Assembly: GCA_027064095.1 (NCBI GenBank)
Contig: JAMOQI010000076.1
Location: 1 to 32,383 of the forward strand
DNA from: Bacteroidales bacterium
GTDB lineage: Bacteria > Bacteroidota > Bacteroidia > Bacteroidales > UBA1556
Length of the DNA stretch: 32,383 nucleotides
Direction of reading: 5' to 3'
Part shown: in pieces, positions 1 to 8,496 of the stretch
Position numbering within the stretch: the stretch's first letter is position 1
How the letters are laid out: every line of letters starts with the position of its first letter
Notes under the pieces: generated by a model
What the model was told of the DNA's origin: nothing
What the model saw: the letters and a program-made list of their open reading frames with translations, nothing else
The model's database searches: none
Position numbers and translations under genes: made by a program

Positions 1-57
1 GAACTTAGGTTTTGTAAAGAAAAAGTTTGAAGACCAAAAACAGCCTTGAACTTTTTG

Positions 58-86
58 GTTCTTTTTGTTTCAAGACAAAAACGAAC
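58..86. repeat. Imperfect hairpin near left edge
   Basis: An 11-bp stem with one bulged C is formed by 58-68 and 75-86 around a six-base loop. It may be the terminator region of a gene beyond the left edge, but no clear T-run follows on either strand. The rest of 1-166 is AT-rich and I see no gene in it. Confidence 0.35.
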
Positions 87-166
87 AACAAAGAAAAAAA
101 ATTTTTATAGTAGCGTTTCTATAAATCAAAACAAAATACTACTAAATATAAAAATACAGTTTAATC

Positions 167-306
167 AACCCGCATAAGGGATAGAAGCGACATCCTCTAC
201 CTTATGGTTTTGAAAGGATAAAAGTTGTTGTAATTAAAATTTATGAAAGTAGATGGAATAAATAAAAATAGAGGAACTAAGGTAGAGATATAGCGGATAG
301 CCCGAC
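167..306 (+). ncRNA. Flavo-1-like structured RNA element
   Basis: Two conserved-looking arms flank a variable stem. The 5' arm reads CCCGCATAAGGGATAGAAGC from 169 and the 3' arm reads TAGCGGATAGCCCG (291-304). Between them CTCTACCTTA (195-204) pairs perfectly with TAAGGTAGAG (278-287), giving a 10-bp stem closed by an AT-rich insert. This GGGATAGAAGCG ... AGCGGATAGCCCG pattern recurs between genes of many Bacteroidota, and from memory I assign it to the Flavo-1 type (function unknown). The stem is seen directly; the family name is recall and should be checked with a covariance model. It lies about 190 bases upstream of the metH riboswitch on the same strand. Confidence 0.5.
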
Positions 307-404
307 TCCAATTTTGCTACTAATAAATTGAATAAATTAAAATATTACTTAATAAAAATATAATTATTTTGTTATTTACTAAATAAACGTAAGTAAAATT
401 GGAG
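306..404. repeat. 10-bp inverted repeat after the RNA element
   Basis: CTCCAATTTT (306-315) and AAAATTGGAG (395-404) are perfect inverted copies flanking 79 bases of almost pure A/T. The left copy directly abuts the 3' arm of the Flavo-1-like element, so the pair may be a 3' extension of that RNA or a degenerate terminator. No protein is encoded here. Confidence 0.4.
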
Positions 405-451
405 ATATGCCCAAATAAAAAATGAAATGTTAAATGTAAAGGAAAAATATA

Positions 452-459
452 TAATTTTG
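452..459 (+). promoter_or_regulatory. Candidate metH -7 promoter box (TAATTTTG)
   Basis: TAATTTTG fits the Bacteroidota -7 consensus TAnnTTTG exactly. Transcription would begin near 466, about 30 bases before the SAM riboswitch, as expected for a riboswitch leader. A good -33 TTTG box is not evident. Such boxes also occur by chance in AT-rich DNA; the riboswitch context is what supports this one. Confidence 0.45.
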
Positions 460-495
460 TTGCGATTCAAAACCTTCCATAAAAAGGAGACTTTG

Positions 496-612
496 ATTTA
501 TACAGAAGAGTGGAGAGATTAGGCTCTGAGAAGCTCTGACAACCTCTTCGTCTGCGGGCGAAAAAGGTGCCAATACCTAAATTTCGGGCTGAGACTCGGG
601 ATGATTATAAAT
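496..612 (+). promoter_or_regulatory. SAM-I-type (S-box) riboswitch upstream of metH
   Basis: The order of conserved S-box blocks is visible: AGAG-TGGAGAGA at 507-518, the GAAGC/GACAACCT block around 529-544, and AAAAAGGTGCCAATACC at 561-577, followed by a closing GATGATTATAAAT. P1 is perfect: ATTTATA (496-502) pairs with TATAAAT (606-612). It ends 79 bases before the metH start. In this family S-adenosylmethionine binding represses methionine and SAM genes, so metH (and perhaps metF) should fall when SAM is plentiful. The expression platform between 613 and 691 has no evident intrinsic terminator, so control could be on translation. Confidence 0.88.
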
Positions 613-691
613 TTACAATTAGTTTCACAGCTTATTATAAATTATCTTCAGTACTCCATTTCAGTCAATAATAATTTGCAACAAATTAATT

Positions 692-3600
692 ATGAGTAAA
701 ATAGAATTATTGAAATCGATTCTTAAGAACAGAGTAATGGTACTTGATGGTGCAATGGGCACGATGATACAGCAACACAAATTTGAGGAAGAAGACTACC
801 GTGGTGATCGCTTTAGAGACTGGCATTCACCTGTCAAAGGGAATAATGACCTATTGAATTTAACTCAGCCTAAGGTGATTACAAATATCCATTGTGAATA
901 TCTGGAAGCCGGTGCAGATATAATAGAGACCAATACTTTTAATGGCACACGCATATCGATGTCGGATTATGGCATGGAAGATTTAGTCTATGAGATTAAC
1001 TATGAAGGTGCTAAATTAGCAAGGATTGCTGCCGATAAATATACTGCCAAAAATCCTAACAAGCCAAGATTTGTAGCAGGCTCAATGGGCCCGACAAATA
1101 AAACTGCAAGTATGTCGCCCGACGTTGAAAATCCGGGTTTTAGGGCTGTAAGTTTTGATGATTTAAAAGAGAATTACTTCGAGCAAAGTAAGGCGTTAGT
1201 TGAAGGTGGTGCAGACATATTGTTGGTAGAGACAGTTTTCGATACTCTAAATGCAAAAGCAGCATTATATGCCATCAACGAACTAATGCAAGAACGAGGA
1301 GAGAAAATGCCGATTATGGTTTCCGGCACAATTACAGATGCCAGTGGAAGAACATTATCAGGGCAAACATTGGAAGCTTTTTTGTATTCCTTGACACACA
1401 TAGAGCTATTGAGCATAGGTTTAAACTGCGCCTTAGGAGCTCACGAAATGCGTCCTTATCTTGAGGAATTATCTAAGAAATCGCCATTTTATGTTTCTGC
1501 ACATCCTAATGCCGGCCTACCAAATCAATTTGGAGAATATGATGAAACTCCTAAAATAATGTCGAAACATATTCATGATTTCCTTGACAATTCATTTACG
1601 AATATTATTGGTGGATGCTGCGGTACGACTCCTAAGCATATACGTGAGTTTGCCAAACTTGCCTCCAAAGCTAAGGTTCGAAAAATACCTACTAAAAAAC
1701 ATATTACAAGAATTACAGGATTGGAAGCATTAAAAATTCAGCCTGAAAGTAATTTTATAAATATCGGAGAGCGTACGAATGTAAGTGGGTCGAGGAAATT
1801 TGCCAGATTAATTCGAGAAAAGAAATATGAAGAGGCTTTAGAAGTAGCATTGGAGCAGGTAGAAGGCGGAGCACAAATAATAGATATATGCATGGATGAT
1901 GGCATGCTTGATGCTAAAGCTGAAATGGTTACTTTTCTTAATTTGATAGCTTCAGAACCAGATATTGCTAAGCTACCGGTTATGATTGATAGTAGCAAGT
2001 GGGAAGTTATAGAAGCCGGATTAAAACGTCATCAAGGAAAAGCTATTGTCAATTCTATAAGTTTGAAAGAAGGGGAAAAAGCTTTTATAGAGAAAGCTAA
2101 AAAAATAAAATCTTATGGTGCGGCTTGTGTTGTGATGGCTTTTGACGAAGAAGGACAAGCAAGTGATTTTGACAGTAAGATAAGAATTTGCGAGCAAGCT
2201 TATAAAATTCTAACAGAAAAGGTAAATTTTGCTCCTGAGGATATCATCTTCGACCCAAATATTCTTAGCATAGGCACGGGAATAAAAGAACACAACAACT
2301 ACGCTGTAGATTTTATTAATGCCACCCGGTGGATAAAAGAGAATCTCCCTTATGCCAAGGTAAGTGGTGGTGTTAGTAATTTATCTTTTGCCTTTCGTGG
2401 CAATCAAAAAGTAAGAGAAGCGATACACAGTGTATTTTTATTTCATGCTATTAATGCAGGAATGGATATGGGCATTGTAAATCCATCATTATTAGAAATT
2501 TACGATGATATCCCAAAGGATTTACTTCAATTATGCGAAGACTTGGTACTGAATAGAGATGATGAAGCTACCGATAAATTATTAGAGTACAGCCAAAAGA
2601 ATATACATCAAATAATTGAAGCCAATAATATTGAAAAATGGCGTGAAGAAAATGTAGAAACCAGACTTAGTTACTCACTCATAAAAGGAATAACACAATA
2701 TATTGCTGAAGATATTGAAAGTGCAAGGCAAAAATTTGACTCAGCAATAGATATAATTGAAGGACCTTTAATGGATGGCATGAGTGAAGTCGGCAGTTTA
2801 TTTGGAAGTGGAAAAATGTTCTTACCTCAGGTTGTTAAAAGTGCCAGAGTAATGAAAAAAGCTGTAGCTATTCTTTTACCTTACATTGAAGAAGAAAATA
2901 AAGGAGTAAAAAGCAGTGCCGGCAAAGTATTGTTAGCAACAGTAAAAGGAGATGTTCATGATATTGGAAAAAACATTGTAAGCGTAGTATTAGCATGCAA
3001 TAACTTTGAAATTATCGATATGGGCGTTATGGTTCCCACTGATAAAATTATTGCTAAAGCCATTGAAGAAAATGTAGATTTAATAGGATTGAGTGGATTG
3101 ATAACTCCATCATTGGAGGAAATGATACATTTTGCTAAAGAAATGGAAAGACAAGAAGTAAGAATTCCTGTTTTAATAGGTGGCGCAACAACCTCAGAAA
3201 TTCATACTGCTGTGAAGATTGCACCACAAACATCAAATCCTGTTATTTATGTTAAAGATGCTAGCCAAAGTGTAGGCATAAGTGCTCAATTATTATCAAA
3301 ACTGCATGCAAAAGAATTTACGACAAAATACAAGGAGAAATACATAAAACTATCAGAGAAGCACTATAGTAAGCAAAAAGAAAAAAGATATATTTCACTG
3401 GAAGAAGCACGAAAAAATGCTTTTGTATGGAGAAATGACGAAGCTGATATTATAAAACCTAAGAAATTGGGTGTCAGATATTTTAATAATTTTAGAATAA
3501 AGGAAATAATTCCCTTTATAGACTGGAATTTCTTTTTCCACTCATGGAAGATAAAAGGCAAATACCCTGATATTTTTAAAGACAAAGAAAAGGGTGTAGA

Positions 3601-4339
3601 AGCTAAAGAATTGTTTGATAATGCACAGAAAATGCTTCAGCGAATTGTTGATGAGAATATGCTTATTGCTAAAGCCGCTATTGGTATTTTTAAAGCTAAT
3701 AGTGACAAGGAAAGTATTATTCTTAAAGATGCTAATATTAAGTTTGAATTTTTAAGAAACCAAGAAGAAACAAAAAAAATAAATTATTGTTTAAGCGATT
3801 ATATTGCGCCACAAGATAGCGGTCATACTGATTATCTGGGTTTATTTGTAGTTAGTACAGGTTTTGGAATAGAGAAATACATTAAAGAATATGAAGCTGA
3901 AAATGATGATTATAATATTATTATGCTAAAGATCCTAGCTGATAGATTGGCTGAAGCCTTTGCTGAATTAATACATTATAAACTTAGGACCGAATTTTGG
4001 GCTTATTCTCCGGAAGAAGAGATAAATCAATTAAATTTATTAAAAGAAAAATACAGAGGAATACGACCGGCACCAGGCTATTCTGCATGCCCGGAACATA
4101 GCGAAAAAAGAAAAATATTTGAGCTTATGGATGTGGAAGAAAAACTTGGTATAAAACTTACTGAACAATTCTCAATGTATCCGGCTGCTAGTGTAAGTGG
4201 ATATTATTTTGCTCATCCTAAGTCTAAATATTTTAATGTAAATAAAATACTTCAAGACCAAATTGAGGATTACGCAAAACGAAAACAAATGGAAATAGGA
4301 GAAATTAAAAGATTATTGAACTCAAATTTAGCAGAATAA
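692..4339 (+). CDS. metH: Cobalamin-dependent methionine synthase
   Basis: This enzyme transfers a methyl group from 5-methyltetrahydrofolate to homocysteine through a bound cobalamin. The 1215-residue length and all four modules match full-length MetH. The homocysteine-binding barrel (about 1-325) has zinc cysteines in GLNCALGA and GGCCGTTP (near residues 309-310). The pterin-binding barrel (about 345-620) has [11 protein letters not shown]. The cobalamin cap and Rossmann domain (about 650-890) carry DVHDIGKN, whose His near 756 is the lower cobalt ligand. The C-terminal SAM-dependent reactivation domain carries [12 protein letters not shown]. The ATG lies 79 bases after a SAM-I riboswitch, and metF follows 107 bases downstream on the same strand, consistent with a methionine-cycle unit. 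Nothing looks truncated. Confidence 0.97.
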   Translation: MSKIELLKSILKNRVMVLDGAMGTMIQQHKFEEEDYRGDRFRDWHSPVKGNNDLLNLTQPKVITNIHCEYLEAGADIIETNTFNGTRISMSDYGMEDLVYEINYEGAKLARIAADKYTAKNPNKPRFVAGSMGPTNKTASMSPDVENPGFRAVSFDDLKENYFEQSKALVEGGADILLVETVFDTLNAKAALYAINELMQERGEKMPIMVSGTITDASGRTLSGQTLEAFLYSLTHIELLSIGLNCALGAHEMRPYLEELSKKSPFYVSAHPNAGLPNQFGEYDETPKIMSKHIHDFLDNSFTNIIGGCCGTTPKHIREFAKLASKAKVRKIPTKKHITRITGLEALKIQPESNFINIGERTNVSGSRKFARLIREKKYEEALEVALEQVEGGAQIIDICMDDGMLDAKAEMVTFLNLIASEPDIAKLPVMIDSSKWEVIEAGLKRHQGKAIVNSISLKEGEKAFIEKAKKIKSYGAACVVMAFDEEGQASDFDSKIRICEQAYKILTEKVNFAPEDIIFDPNILSIGTGIKEHNNYAVDFINATRWIKENLPYAKVSGGVSNLSFAFRGNQKVREAIHSVFLFHAINAGMDMGIVNPSLLEIYDDIPKDLLQLCEDLVLNRDDEATDKLLEYSQKNIHQIIEANNIEKWREENVETRLSYSLIKGITQYIAEDIESARQKFDSAIDIIEGPLMDGMSEVGSLFGSGKMFLPQVVKSARVMKKAVAILLPYIEEENKGVKSSAGKVLLATVKGDVHDIGKNIVSVVLACNNFEIIDMGVMVPTDKIIAKAIEENVDLIGLSGLITPSLEEMIHFAKEMERQEVRIPVLIGGATTSEIHTAVKIAPQTSNPVIYVKDASQSVGISAQLLSKLHAKEFTTKYKEKYIKLSEKHYSKQKEKRYISLEEARKNAFVWRNDEADIIKPKKLGVRYFNNFRIKEIIPFIDWNFFFHSWKIKGKYPDIFKDKEKGVEAKELFDNAQKMLQRIVDENMLIAKAAIGIFKANSDKESIILKDANIKFEFLRNQEETKKINYCLSDYIAPQDSGHTDYLGLFVVSTGFGIEKYIKEYEAENDDYNIIMLKILADRLAEAFAELIHYKLRTEFWAYSPEEEINQLNLLKEKYRGIRPAPGYSACPEHSEKRKIFELMDVEEKLGIKLTEQFSMYPAASVSGYYFAHPKSKYFNVNKILQDQIEDYAKRKQMEIGEIKRLLNSNLAE

Positions 4340-4446
4340 GCTTAACACGCTAATTGTCAATACGTAATACAGTAAAGAAATAATAGCCACATCTATAATT
4401 CACATAAGTAAACAGCTTATACATCCTTAATATTAAGACATAAACT

Positions 4447-5400
4447 ATGAAAGTTACAGAACATATAAACCGAGCAAAAAGCACCTTATTCTCTTTTGAG
4501 ATTTTACCACCTTTAAAAGGGGAACATTTTAACCAACTCGAAGCCAATATTTCAAAGTTACTAGAATATGAACCTGCATTTATAGATGTTACCTATCATC
4601 AACAAGAGGTAGAATTTAGAGAACTTGGAGATGGCAGGATTGAGAAAAAAACCGTTAGGAAAAGGCCTGGCACCGTTGGTATGTCAGCAGCAATACAATA
4701 CAAAACACATAGGGATGTTGTTCCCCATTTAATTTGTGGTGGTTTTAGTAAAGAAGACACTGAGAATGCACTGATAGATTTACACTTTTTAGGAATCGAT
4801 AATATACTCACACTTAGAGGTGATCCTGTTAGTAATCAGAAATATTTCATTCCCGAGCCAGATGGTCACTCCCACGCCTTAGGGCTTGTAAAACAGGTTG
4901 CTAATCTTAAAAAAGGAATTTATCTTGATAAAGAACTGCAAAATTCTCATCCAATGGATTTTTGTATCGGTATAGCAGGATATCCGGAGAAACACAGCGA
5001 AGCGGCAAATTCTCAGATTGACTTAAAAAACTTAAAAGACAAAGTAGATGCCGGAGCAGATTATATTGTTACTCAAATGTTTTTCGATAATCAAAAGTAT
5101 TTTGATTTTGTAGACAAATGCCGTGAGATTGGGATAAATGTACCTATTATACCGGGGCTAAAAGCTTTAGCAACAAAACGTCAGTTAATGGTATTACCAC
5201 AAACTTTCCATATTGATTTACCGGAAGATTTAGTAAAAGAAGCATTAAAATGCAAAGACAATAAGGCTGTAAGAGCTCTTGGTGTGAAATGGGCAATTAT
5301 GCAATCTAATGAACTCAAAAACAAGGGAGTGCCGGTGATTCATTATTATACAATGGGCAAATCTGATAATATAGAACAAATCGTTAGAAAAGTTTTCTAA
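4447..5400 (+). CDS. metF: Methylenetetrahydrofolate reductase [NAD(P)H]
   Basis: MetF reduces 5,10-methylenetetrahydrofolate to 5-methyltetrahydrofolate, the methyl donor used by the MetH encoded just upstream. The 317-residue protein is a single FAD-binding TIM barrel of normal bacterial length, without the regulatory extension of eukaryotic MTHFR. Recognisable pieces are FSFEILPP near residue 18, ILTLRGDP near residue 120, GIAGYPEKH near residue 175, and GADYIVTQMFFDN near residue 205. The gap to metH is 107 bases with no hairpin, so cotranscription under the SAM riboswitch is plausible. The stop codon is followed at once by CCCGAATTATTCAC, a motif that recurs after another gene here. The next gene is convergent. 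Confidence 0.95.
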   Translation: MKVTEHINRAKSTLFSFEILPPLKGEHFNQLEANISKLLEYEPAFIDVTYHQQEVEFRELGDGRIEKKTVRKRPGTVGMSAAIQYKTHRDVVPHLICGGFSKEDTENALIDLHFLGIDNILTLRGDPVSNQKYFIPEPDGHSHALGLVKQVANLKKGIYLDKELQNSHPMDFCIGIAGYPEKHSEAANSQIDLKNLKDKVDAGADYIVTQMFFDNQKYFDFVDKCREIGINVPIIPGLKALATKRQLMVLPQTFHIDLPEDLVKEALKCKDNKAVRALGVKWAIMQSNELKNKGVPVIHYYTMGKSDNIEQIVRKVF

Positions 5401-5460
5401 CCCGAATTATTCACAAATAATCCTGACGATTAAGCAAAACTAATAAATAATAATAACAAA

Positions 5461-6402
5461 TTACCTTCTAAGGTTTTCAACTTTTATACCTTTTTTCTTC
5501 TTAGGTTTAGCAGTTTTTATTTTTTTAGCTTTAACCTTTTTTTTCGGTTTTATTTCAACAATAGCAGGCTTATTAACAGTATCGGGAAGTATTTCACAAA
5601 TACATCTAAAACCTACCCAATCAACAGGTTTTTGATAATAAATATATCTCACATCACCAATACCAAATTTTTCACGCCAGTTGAATCCTGTTGTAACAAT
5701 CTCATTATCGAGATATTCAGCTGCATTTTCAGAATCATAATAAAACTTCCTCTTTCTATTTTTAACATAAGCATAAGGAGCATTATATCTTTTCAAGCCA
5801 TTAACATTATCTGATAATTTCCCTACATCTTCAAAATAATAAGCCAAAGCTTTTTCCCATTCAGTACGCTTTACCTGTCGATAGATGAAATTTATAGGAT
5901 ATTTCTTACGCTGCTTCAAAGTCTTTGATTTCACAGCATAAGCAATTTTAACCATATCTGTCCTCCATCTACAATATTCAAAAACTTGATAATAATTAAC
6001 ATTTACAATAGGATAATTATAATATTTTGAACTAGTCAAATGATAATCAATATCATATACTTTTTTATCAGATGATAAAACTTTCCATGTACGAGTAAGC
6101 ATTTTTTTGTAGAAAACAGTGTCCATTGATAAAGAATCATATAAATGATATGCAATATCAGAAGATAAATTATAAAGAGGAAGTTTCTCAATAGAATCGT
6201 GCAATCGTGGTGTATAAGAATTACGAATATGTGTGAGGAATTCAAGATAATCGACTACTCTAATAGGCATGGCGTCAATATACAAACTATCAGACAGGTA
6301 AACTGTCCCGGGAGGATTCTCCTTGTACAATCTTTTGGATGAAGTTCCTGCAAAAACTACCAACCAAATAACTCCAACTATTGTAAATAGTCTAATATTC
6401 AA
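5461..6402 (-). CDS. FGE/GldK-like (SUMF1-fold) membrane-anchored protein
   Basis: A 313-residue protein with an N-terminal hydrophobic segment (about 4-20), so exported or anchored in the inner membrane; there is no lipobox cysteine. The middle contains the formylglycine-generating-enzyme fold signatures YPIVNVNYYQVFEYCRWRT (near residue 130) and WVGFRCICE (near residue 265). These resemble the FGE-like family that includes the gliding/type IX secretion lipoproteins GldJ and GldK. The paired active-site cysteines of true FGE are not apparent, so a structural rather than catalytic role is inferred. The last 30 residues are a lysine-rich tail. It is a single gene converging on metF, and its substrate or partner is unknown. 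Confidence 0.6.
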   Translation of the reverse strand: MNIRLFTIVGVIWLVVFAGTSSKRLYKENPPGTVYLSDSLYIDAMPIRVVDYLEFLTHIRNSYTPRLHDSIEKLPLYNLSSDIAYHLYDSLSMDTVFYKKMLTRTWKVLSSDKKVYDIDYHLTSSKYYNYPIVNVNYYQVFEYCRWRTDMVKIAYAVKSKTLKQRKKYPINFIYRQVKRTEWEKALAYYFEDVGKLSDNVNGLKRYNAPYAYVKNRKRKFYYDSENAAEYLDNEIVTTGFNWREKFGIGDVRYIYYQKPVDWVGFRCICEILPDTVNKPAIVEIKPKKKVKAKKIKTAKPKKKKGIKVENLRR

Positions 6403-6506
6403 ACCTTTATAATTTGATTTATATTGAACGCGTTTGTACGAAGAAAAACTGAAAAGGTTTTAAATCATATTATTTAAAAATAATCATAAGAATTGGGCTT
6501 TTTAGA

Positions 6507-6533
6507 CAGTCTGTATAGTTATTAGACAGACTG
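6507..6533. repeat. 8-bp inverted repeat hairpin
   Basis: CAGTCTGT (6507-6514) and ACAGACTG (6526-6533) form a perfect stem around an 11-base loop. It lies between the start of the FGE-like gene and the first gene fragment of the decayed region. Its role is unknown; it could be an old mobile-element end. I see nothing else in 6403-6653. Confidence 0.4.
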
Positions 6534-6653
6534 CCGTTGTGTGCAAGGCGAACACGGAAAAAACATTAAAAGATAAAAATTTTATTAGCATATAAAAAAG
6601 GCCCCCACACAAATTGCATATTTAGTTTTTGCCTGCCCTCAAAATGTCAACCC

Positions 6654-6797
6654 GATGAGATAACGACTCGTATTGATGTAAGAATTGAAGATGAAACCAT
6701 TAGGCTCAATAGACATCAAATGGCGATATTATTTGGTAGAGATATTAAAAAAATTGTTAATAAAATCAACACTTACTTAACGAACTTATTTAGATAA
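6654..6797 (+). pseudogene. RhuM-family N-terminal fragment
   Basis: In one frame this reads RIDVRIEDETIRLNRHQMAI followed by LFGRDIKKIVNKIN and a stop (6795-6797). The pattern matches the N-terminal region of virulence RhuM-family proteins (xVRLEDETVWLTQxQMAxLF, then FGRDxKTIxxHINN), which normally run to more than 250 residues. No start codon sits in place and the remainder of the gene is missing, so this is a remnant. RhuM genes often travel on mobile or defence islands. The assignment rests on motif recall. Confidence 0.6.
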
Positions 6798-6839
6798 CAC
6801 TTAGCATCTTTACAGTATATTACACCAATTATAAATGCT

Positions 6840-6950
6840 ATGAAATATATCCAAGAAGTAGACAGGAATCAGGCAGTTATTTTCCCAACAATGATAGAAA
6901 TAGCAATTTATGAAGATAATGAGGTGAGACGTTACATATCTACCCTTTAA
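6840..6950 (+). pseudogene. IS1182-family transposase N-terminal remnant
   Basis: A 36-codon frame begins MKYIQEVDRNQAVIFP and continues with YEDNEVRRYI before the stop. IS1182-type transposases typically begin MKYIxGxDRNQxxLFPxSxD, followed by EDNPVRxID. Only the first 36 of roughly 450-500 residues remain, and no catalytic residues are present. It is a decayed insertion-sequence end that helps explain the other broken genes nearby. No matching terminal inverted repeats could be placed with confidence. Confidence 0.6.
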
Positions 6951-7074
6951 AAAGCTTATATTTGTTGAAAATTCACTAAAAAAGCTAACAATGGTAATTT
7001 TAAGTAAATTATTAAACACAAACTGACGTCAGACAAGAAAAAGGAAATAACGTACATTAAACAAGGAATAATAA

Positions 7075-7317
7075 ATAATTTTTAACTCAATAGATTTTGC
7101 AACATTTTTCCGATAGTATTTTTACTATATTGGTTTATTGCTGATAAGAATTTGAAATCTCAAAACTTTTTGATAGTTGTTGCAAGTTATGTTTTTTTAC
7201 GGTTGGTGGGATTGGAGATTTATCTCATTGATTTTGTTCAGTACAATAGTTGATTATTTAGTTGGTCGTGGATTAGAAAAACAAGAAAATATCAAACAAA
7301 TTATAAAAGAGACTTAA
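7075..7317 (+). pseudogene. MBOAT acyltransferase N-terminal remnant, two frameshifts
   Basis: Three consecutive frame segments rebuild the start of an AlgI/DltB-like MBOAT protein. NSIDFATFF runs at 7084-7110. After a one-base loss, PIVFLLYWFIADKNLK and then QNFLIVVASYVF follow from 7110. One extra T in the 7-T run at 7192-7198 restores the first frame, giving YGWWDWRFISLILFSTIVDY and VGRGLEKQEN, with a stop at 7315-7317. Intact family members (about 480 residues) begin with this NSIDFAxFLPIVFxLYW ... SYxFYGWWDWRFLSL pattern. There is no ATG, and the catalytic His region is absent. It is a clear pseudogene fragment. Confidence 0.75.
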
Positions 7318-7318
7318 T

Positions 7319-7477
7319 AAAAAAACGATACCAGTATTTTATGTTTCACACACGCCAAAAGAAATAAAACAGTTTGCCAACCATATTTTTATGATGTTTT
7401 CGGATGGTATCATAGAAGAATTCCCTGTGCCGGAAGACAATGATTTTAAAGAATTTTTTAATAGTTGCTTTTTTTGA
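7319..7477 (+). pseudogene. Probable ABC-transporter ATPase C-terminal fragment
   Basis: An open frame without a start reads IPVFYVSHTPKEIKQFANHI, then FMMFSDGIIEEF, and stops at 7475-7477. It resembles the end of an ABC ATPase domain: beta strand plus H-loop (PVxYVSHxxxEI), then the (L)AD(R)I ... (D)GKI segment. Walker A, Walker B and the signature motif are not present upstream, where the MBOAT remnant sits instead. It is most likely a leftover 3' end; the family call is moderate. Confidence 0.45.
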
Positions 7478-7557
7478 TGACAGAATAAATATACCAACAT
7501 ATAGGTATTGTTTAGAATTATTTTAAATAAGACATTTGCATTATTAAAAATAATTTT

Positions 7558-7872
7558 ATGCAAACAAAGATATTCATATTCGTCCCAATAAATATCAGAC
7601 GAAATTTAGAGAGCTTACTCAGACGCAAAGCACCAAATACAAAGCACATTACACCTTTATCGTCAAGCGAAGAATTAAAATATTTTGCCGATATTTTTGA
7701 AAATCCCGTAAAAGAAAAATTACCAGAAGAAGGAGCAATTGTATTGCCTGAAATGATATTTATGCGTAATAATACATCAGCCAAGACCATTGAAGTAGCC
7801 AAAGACTTATTTGAAAAAAGCATACAACGCTTTTTCTCACCACTTGGAACATTAATTCCTGTAATAGAATAA
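7558..7872 (+). CDS. Hypothetical protein, 104 residues
   Basis: I do not recognise a family. The frame has an ATG at 7558 and codes for a soluble, mixed-charge protein with no signal peptide or membrane segment. A basic N-terminal stretch (NIRRNLESLLRRKAP) is followed by acidic and hydrophobic segments. The C-terminal part (KTIEVAKDLFEKSIQRFF) looks like an amphipathic helix. It lies 69 bases ahead of the DUF302 gene on the same strand and directly after a run of broken genes, so it could be the first gene of a three-gene unit or itself a remnant. Coding status is moderately supported by length in AT-rich DNA. Confidence 0.5.
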   Translation: MQTKIFIFVPINIRRNLESLLRRKAPNTKHITPLSSSEELKYFADIFENPVKEKLPEEGAIVLPEMIFMRNNTSAKTIEVAKDLFEKSIQRFFSPLGTLIPVIE

Positions 7873-7941
7873 ATAACCTTTTGGAAAGATTGAGATTGGC
7901 ATAAAGAATTGATAATAAATAAACAAATAAATAATATTAGT

Positions 7942-8382
7942 ATGAAAAAGATAATATCAAAATGGCTAATGGGTGATATCGTTGAAAAAAATACAACAAA
8001 CGCACCTTATGAGAAAATTATTAAAACATTAACAGAAGTTGTTAAAGAAAACAATTTTGCCGTTGTTACAACTCATAATATGAAGGAAACATATAAAAAG
8101 AAAGGCCTAAATATCGCTGATGATTTCGAATATAGAATTGTGCAAATATGTAATGCTCCAAAATCACACAAAGCTTTAAATGATATGAGTTTTGATATGG
8201 GAGTTATGATGCCAAAAAGTATTATTATTGCTCATGAGAATGGACAAACTACACTTAGATATATGAAAATGAAACCTTGGATGGTAAGTATGATGTTTCC
8301 TGATTTAGACATTGTACCTATGTCAAAAATGGTTACAGGAATAATGGATAAAATTGTAAAAGAAACAATACAAAAAGCATAA
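7942..8382 (+). CDS. DUF302 family protein
   Basis: A 146-residue protein. The segment after about residue 20 shows the DUF302 pattern: KIIKTLTEVVKENNFAVVTT, HNMKETYKKKG, then IVQICNAP and MPKSIIIAHENGQTTLRYMK. The molecular function of this family is unknown. An upstream in-frame TTG (7909) would add 11 residues, but the ATG at 7942 followed by MKKIISK is the more natural start. The N-terminal 15 residues are mildly hydrophobic but not a convincing signal. It sits between the 104-residue unknown and the hemerythrin/PAS gene, all on the same strand, which hints at a shared role in redox or gas responses. Confidence 0.8.
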   Translation: MKKIISKWLMGDIVEKNTTNAPYEKIIKTLTEVVKENNFAVVTTHNMKETYKKKGLNIADDFEYRIVQICNAPKSHKALNDMSFDMGVMMPKSIIIAHENGQTTLRYMKMKPWMVSMMFPDLDIVPMSKMVTGIMDKIVKETIQKA

Positions 8383-8496
8383 ATTATTTTTTACCGGAAA
8401 GGCTGAAAATTAGTATAAGAAGCAAATAATTAACGAATAACGATTTATAATTAGTTGTTAAACACAACTTAAACACAACTTTTAAATATTTAAAAA

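Noticed and set aside
1-166. Minus-strand reading of the left edge as a protein tail
   Set aside because: The translation is low-complexity and broken by stops; no family is recognisable.
7023-7032. Perfect palindrome CTGACGTCAG
   Set aside because: A single 10-bp palindrome without a second copy or adjacent promoter; chance is likely.
8460-8482. Short direct repeat AAACACAACTT before the hemerythrin gene
   Set aside because: Two adjacent 11-base AT-rich units are likely slippage; no regulatory pattern was seen.
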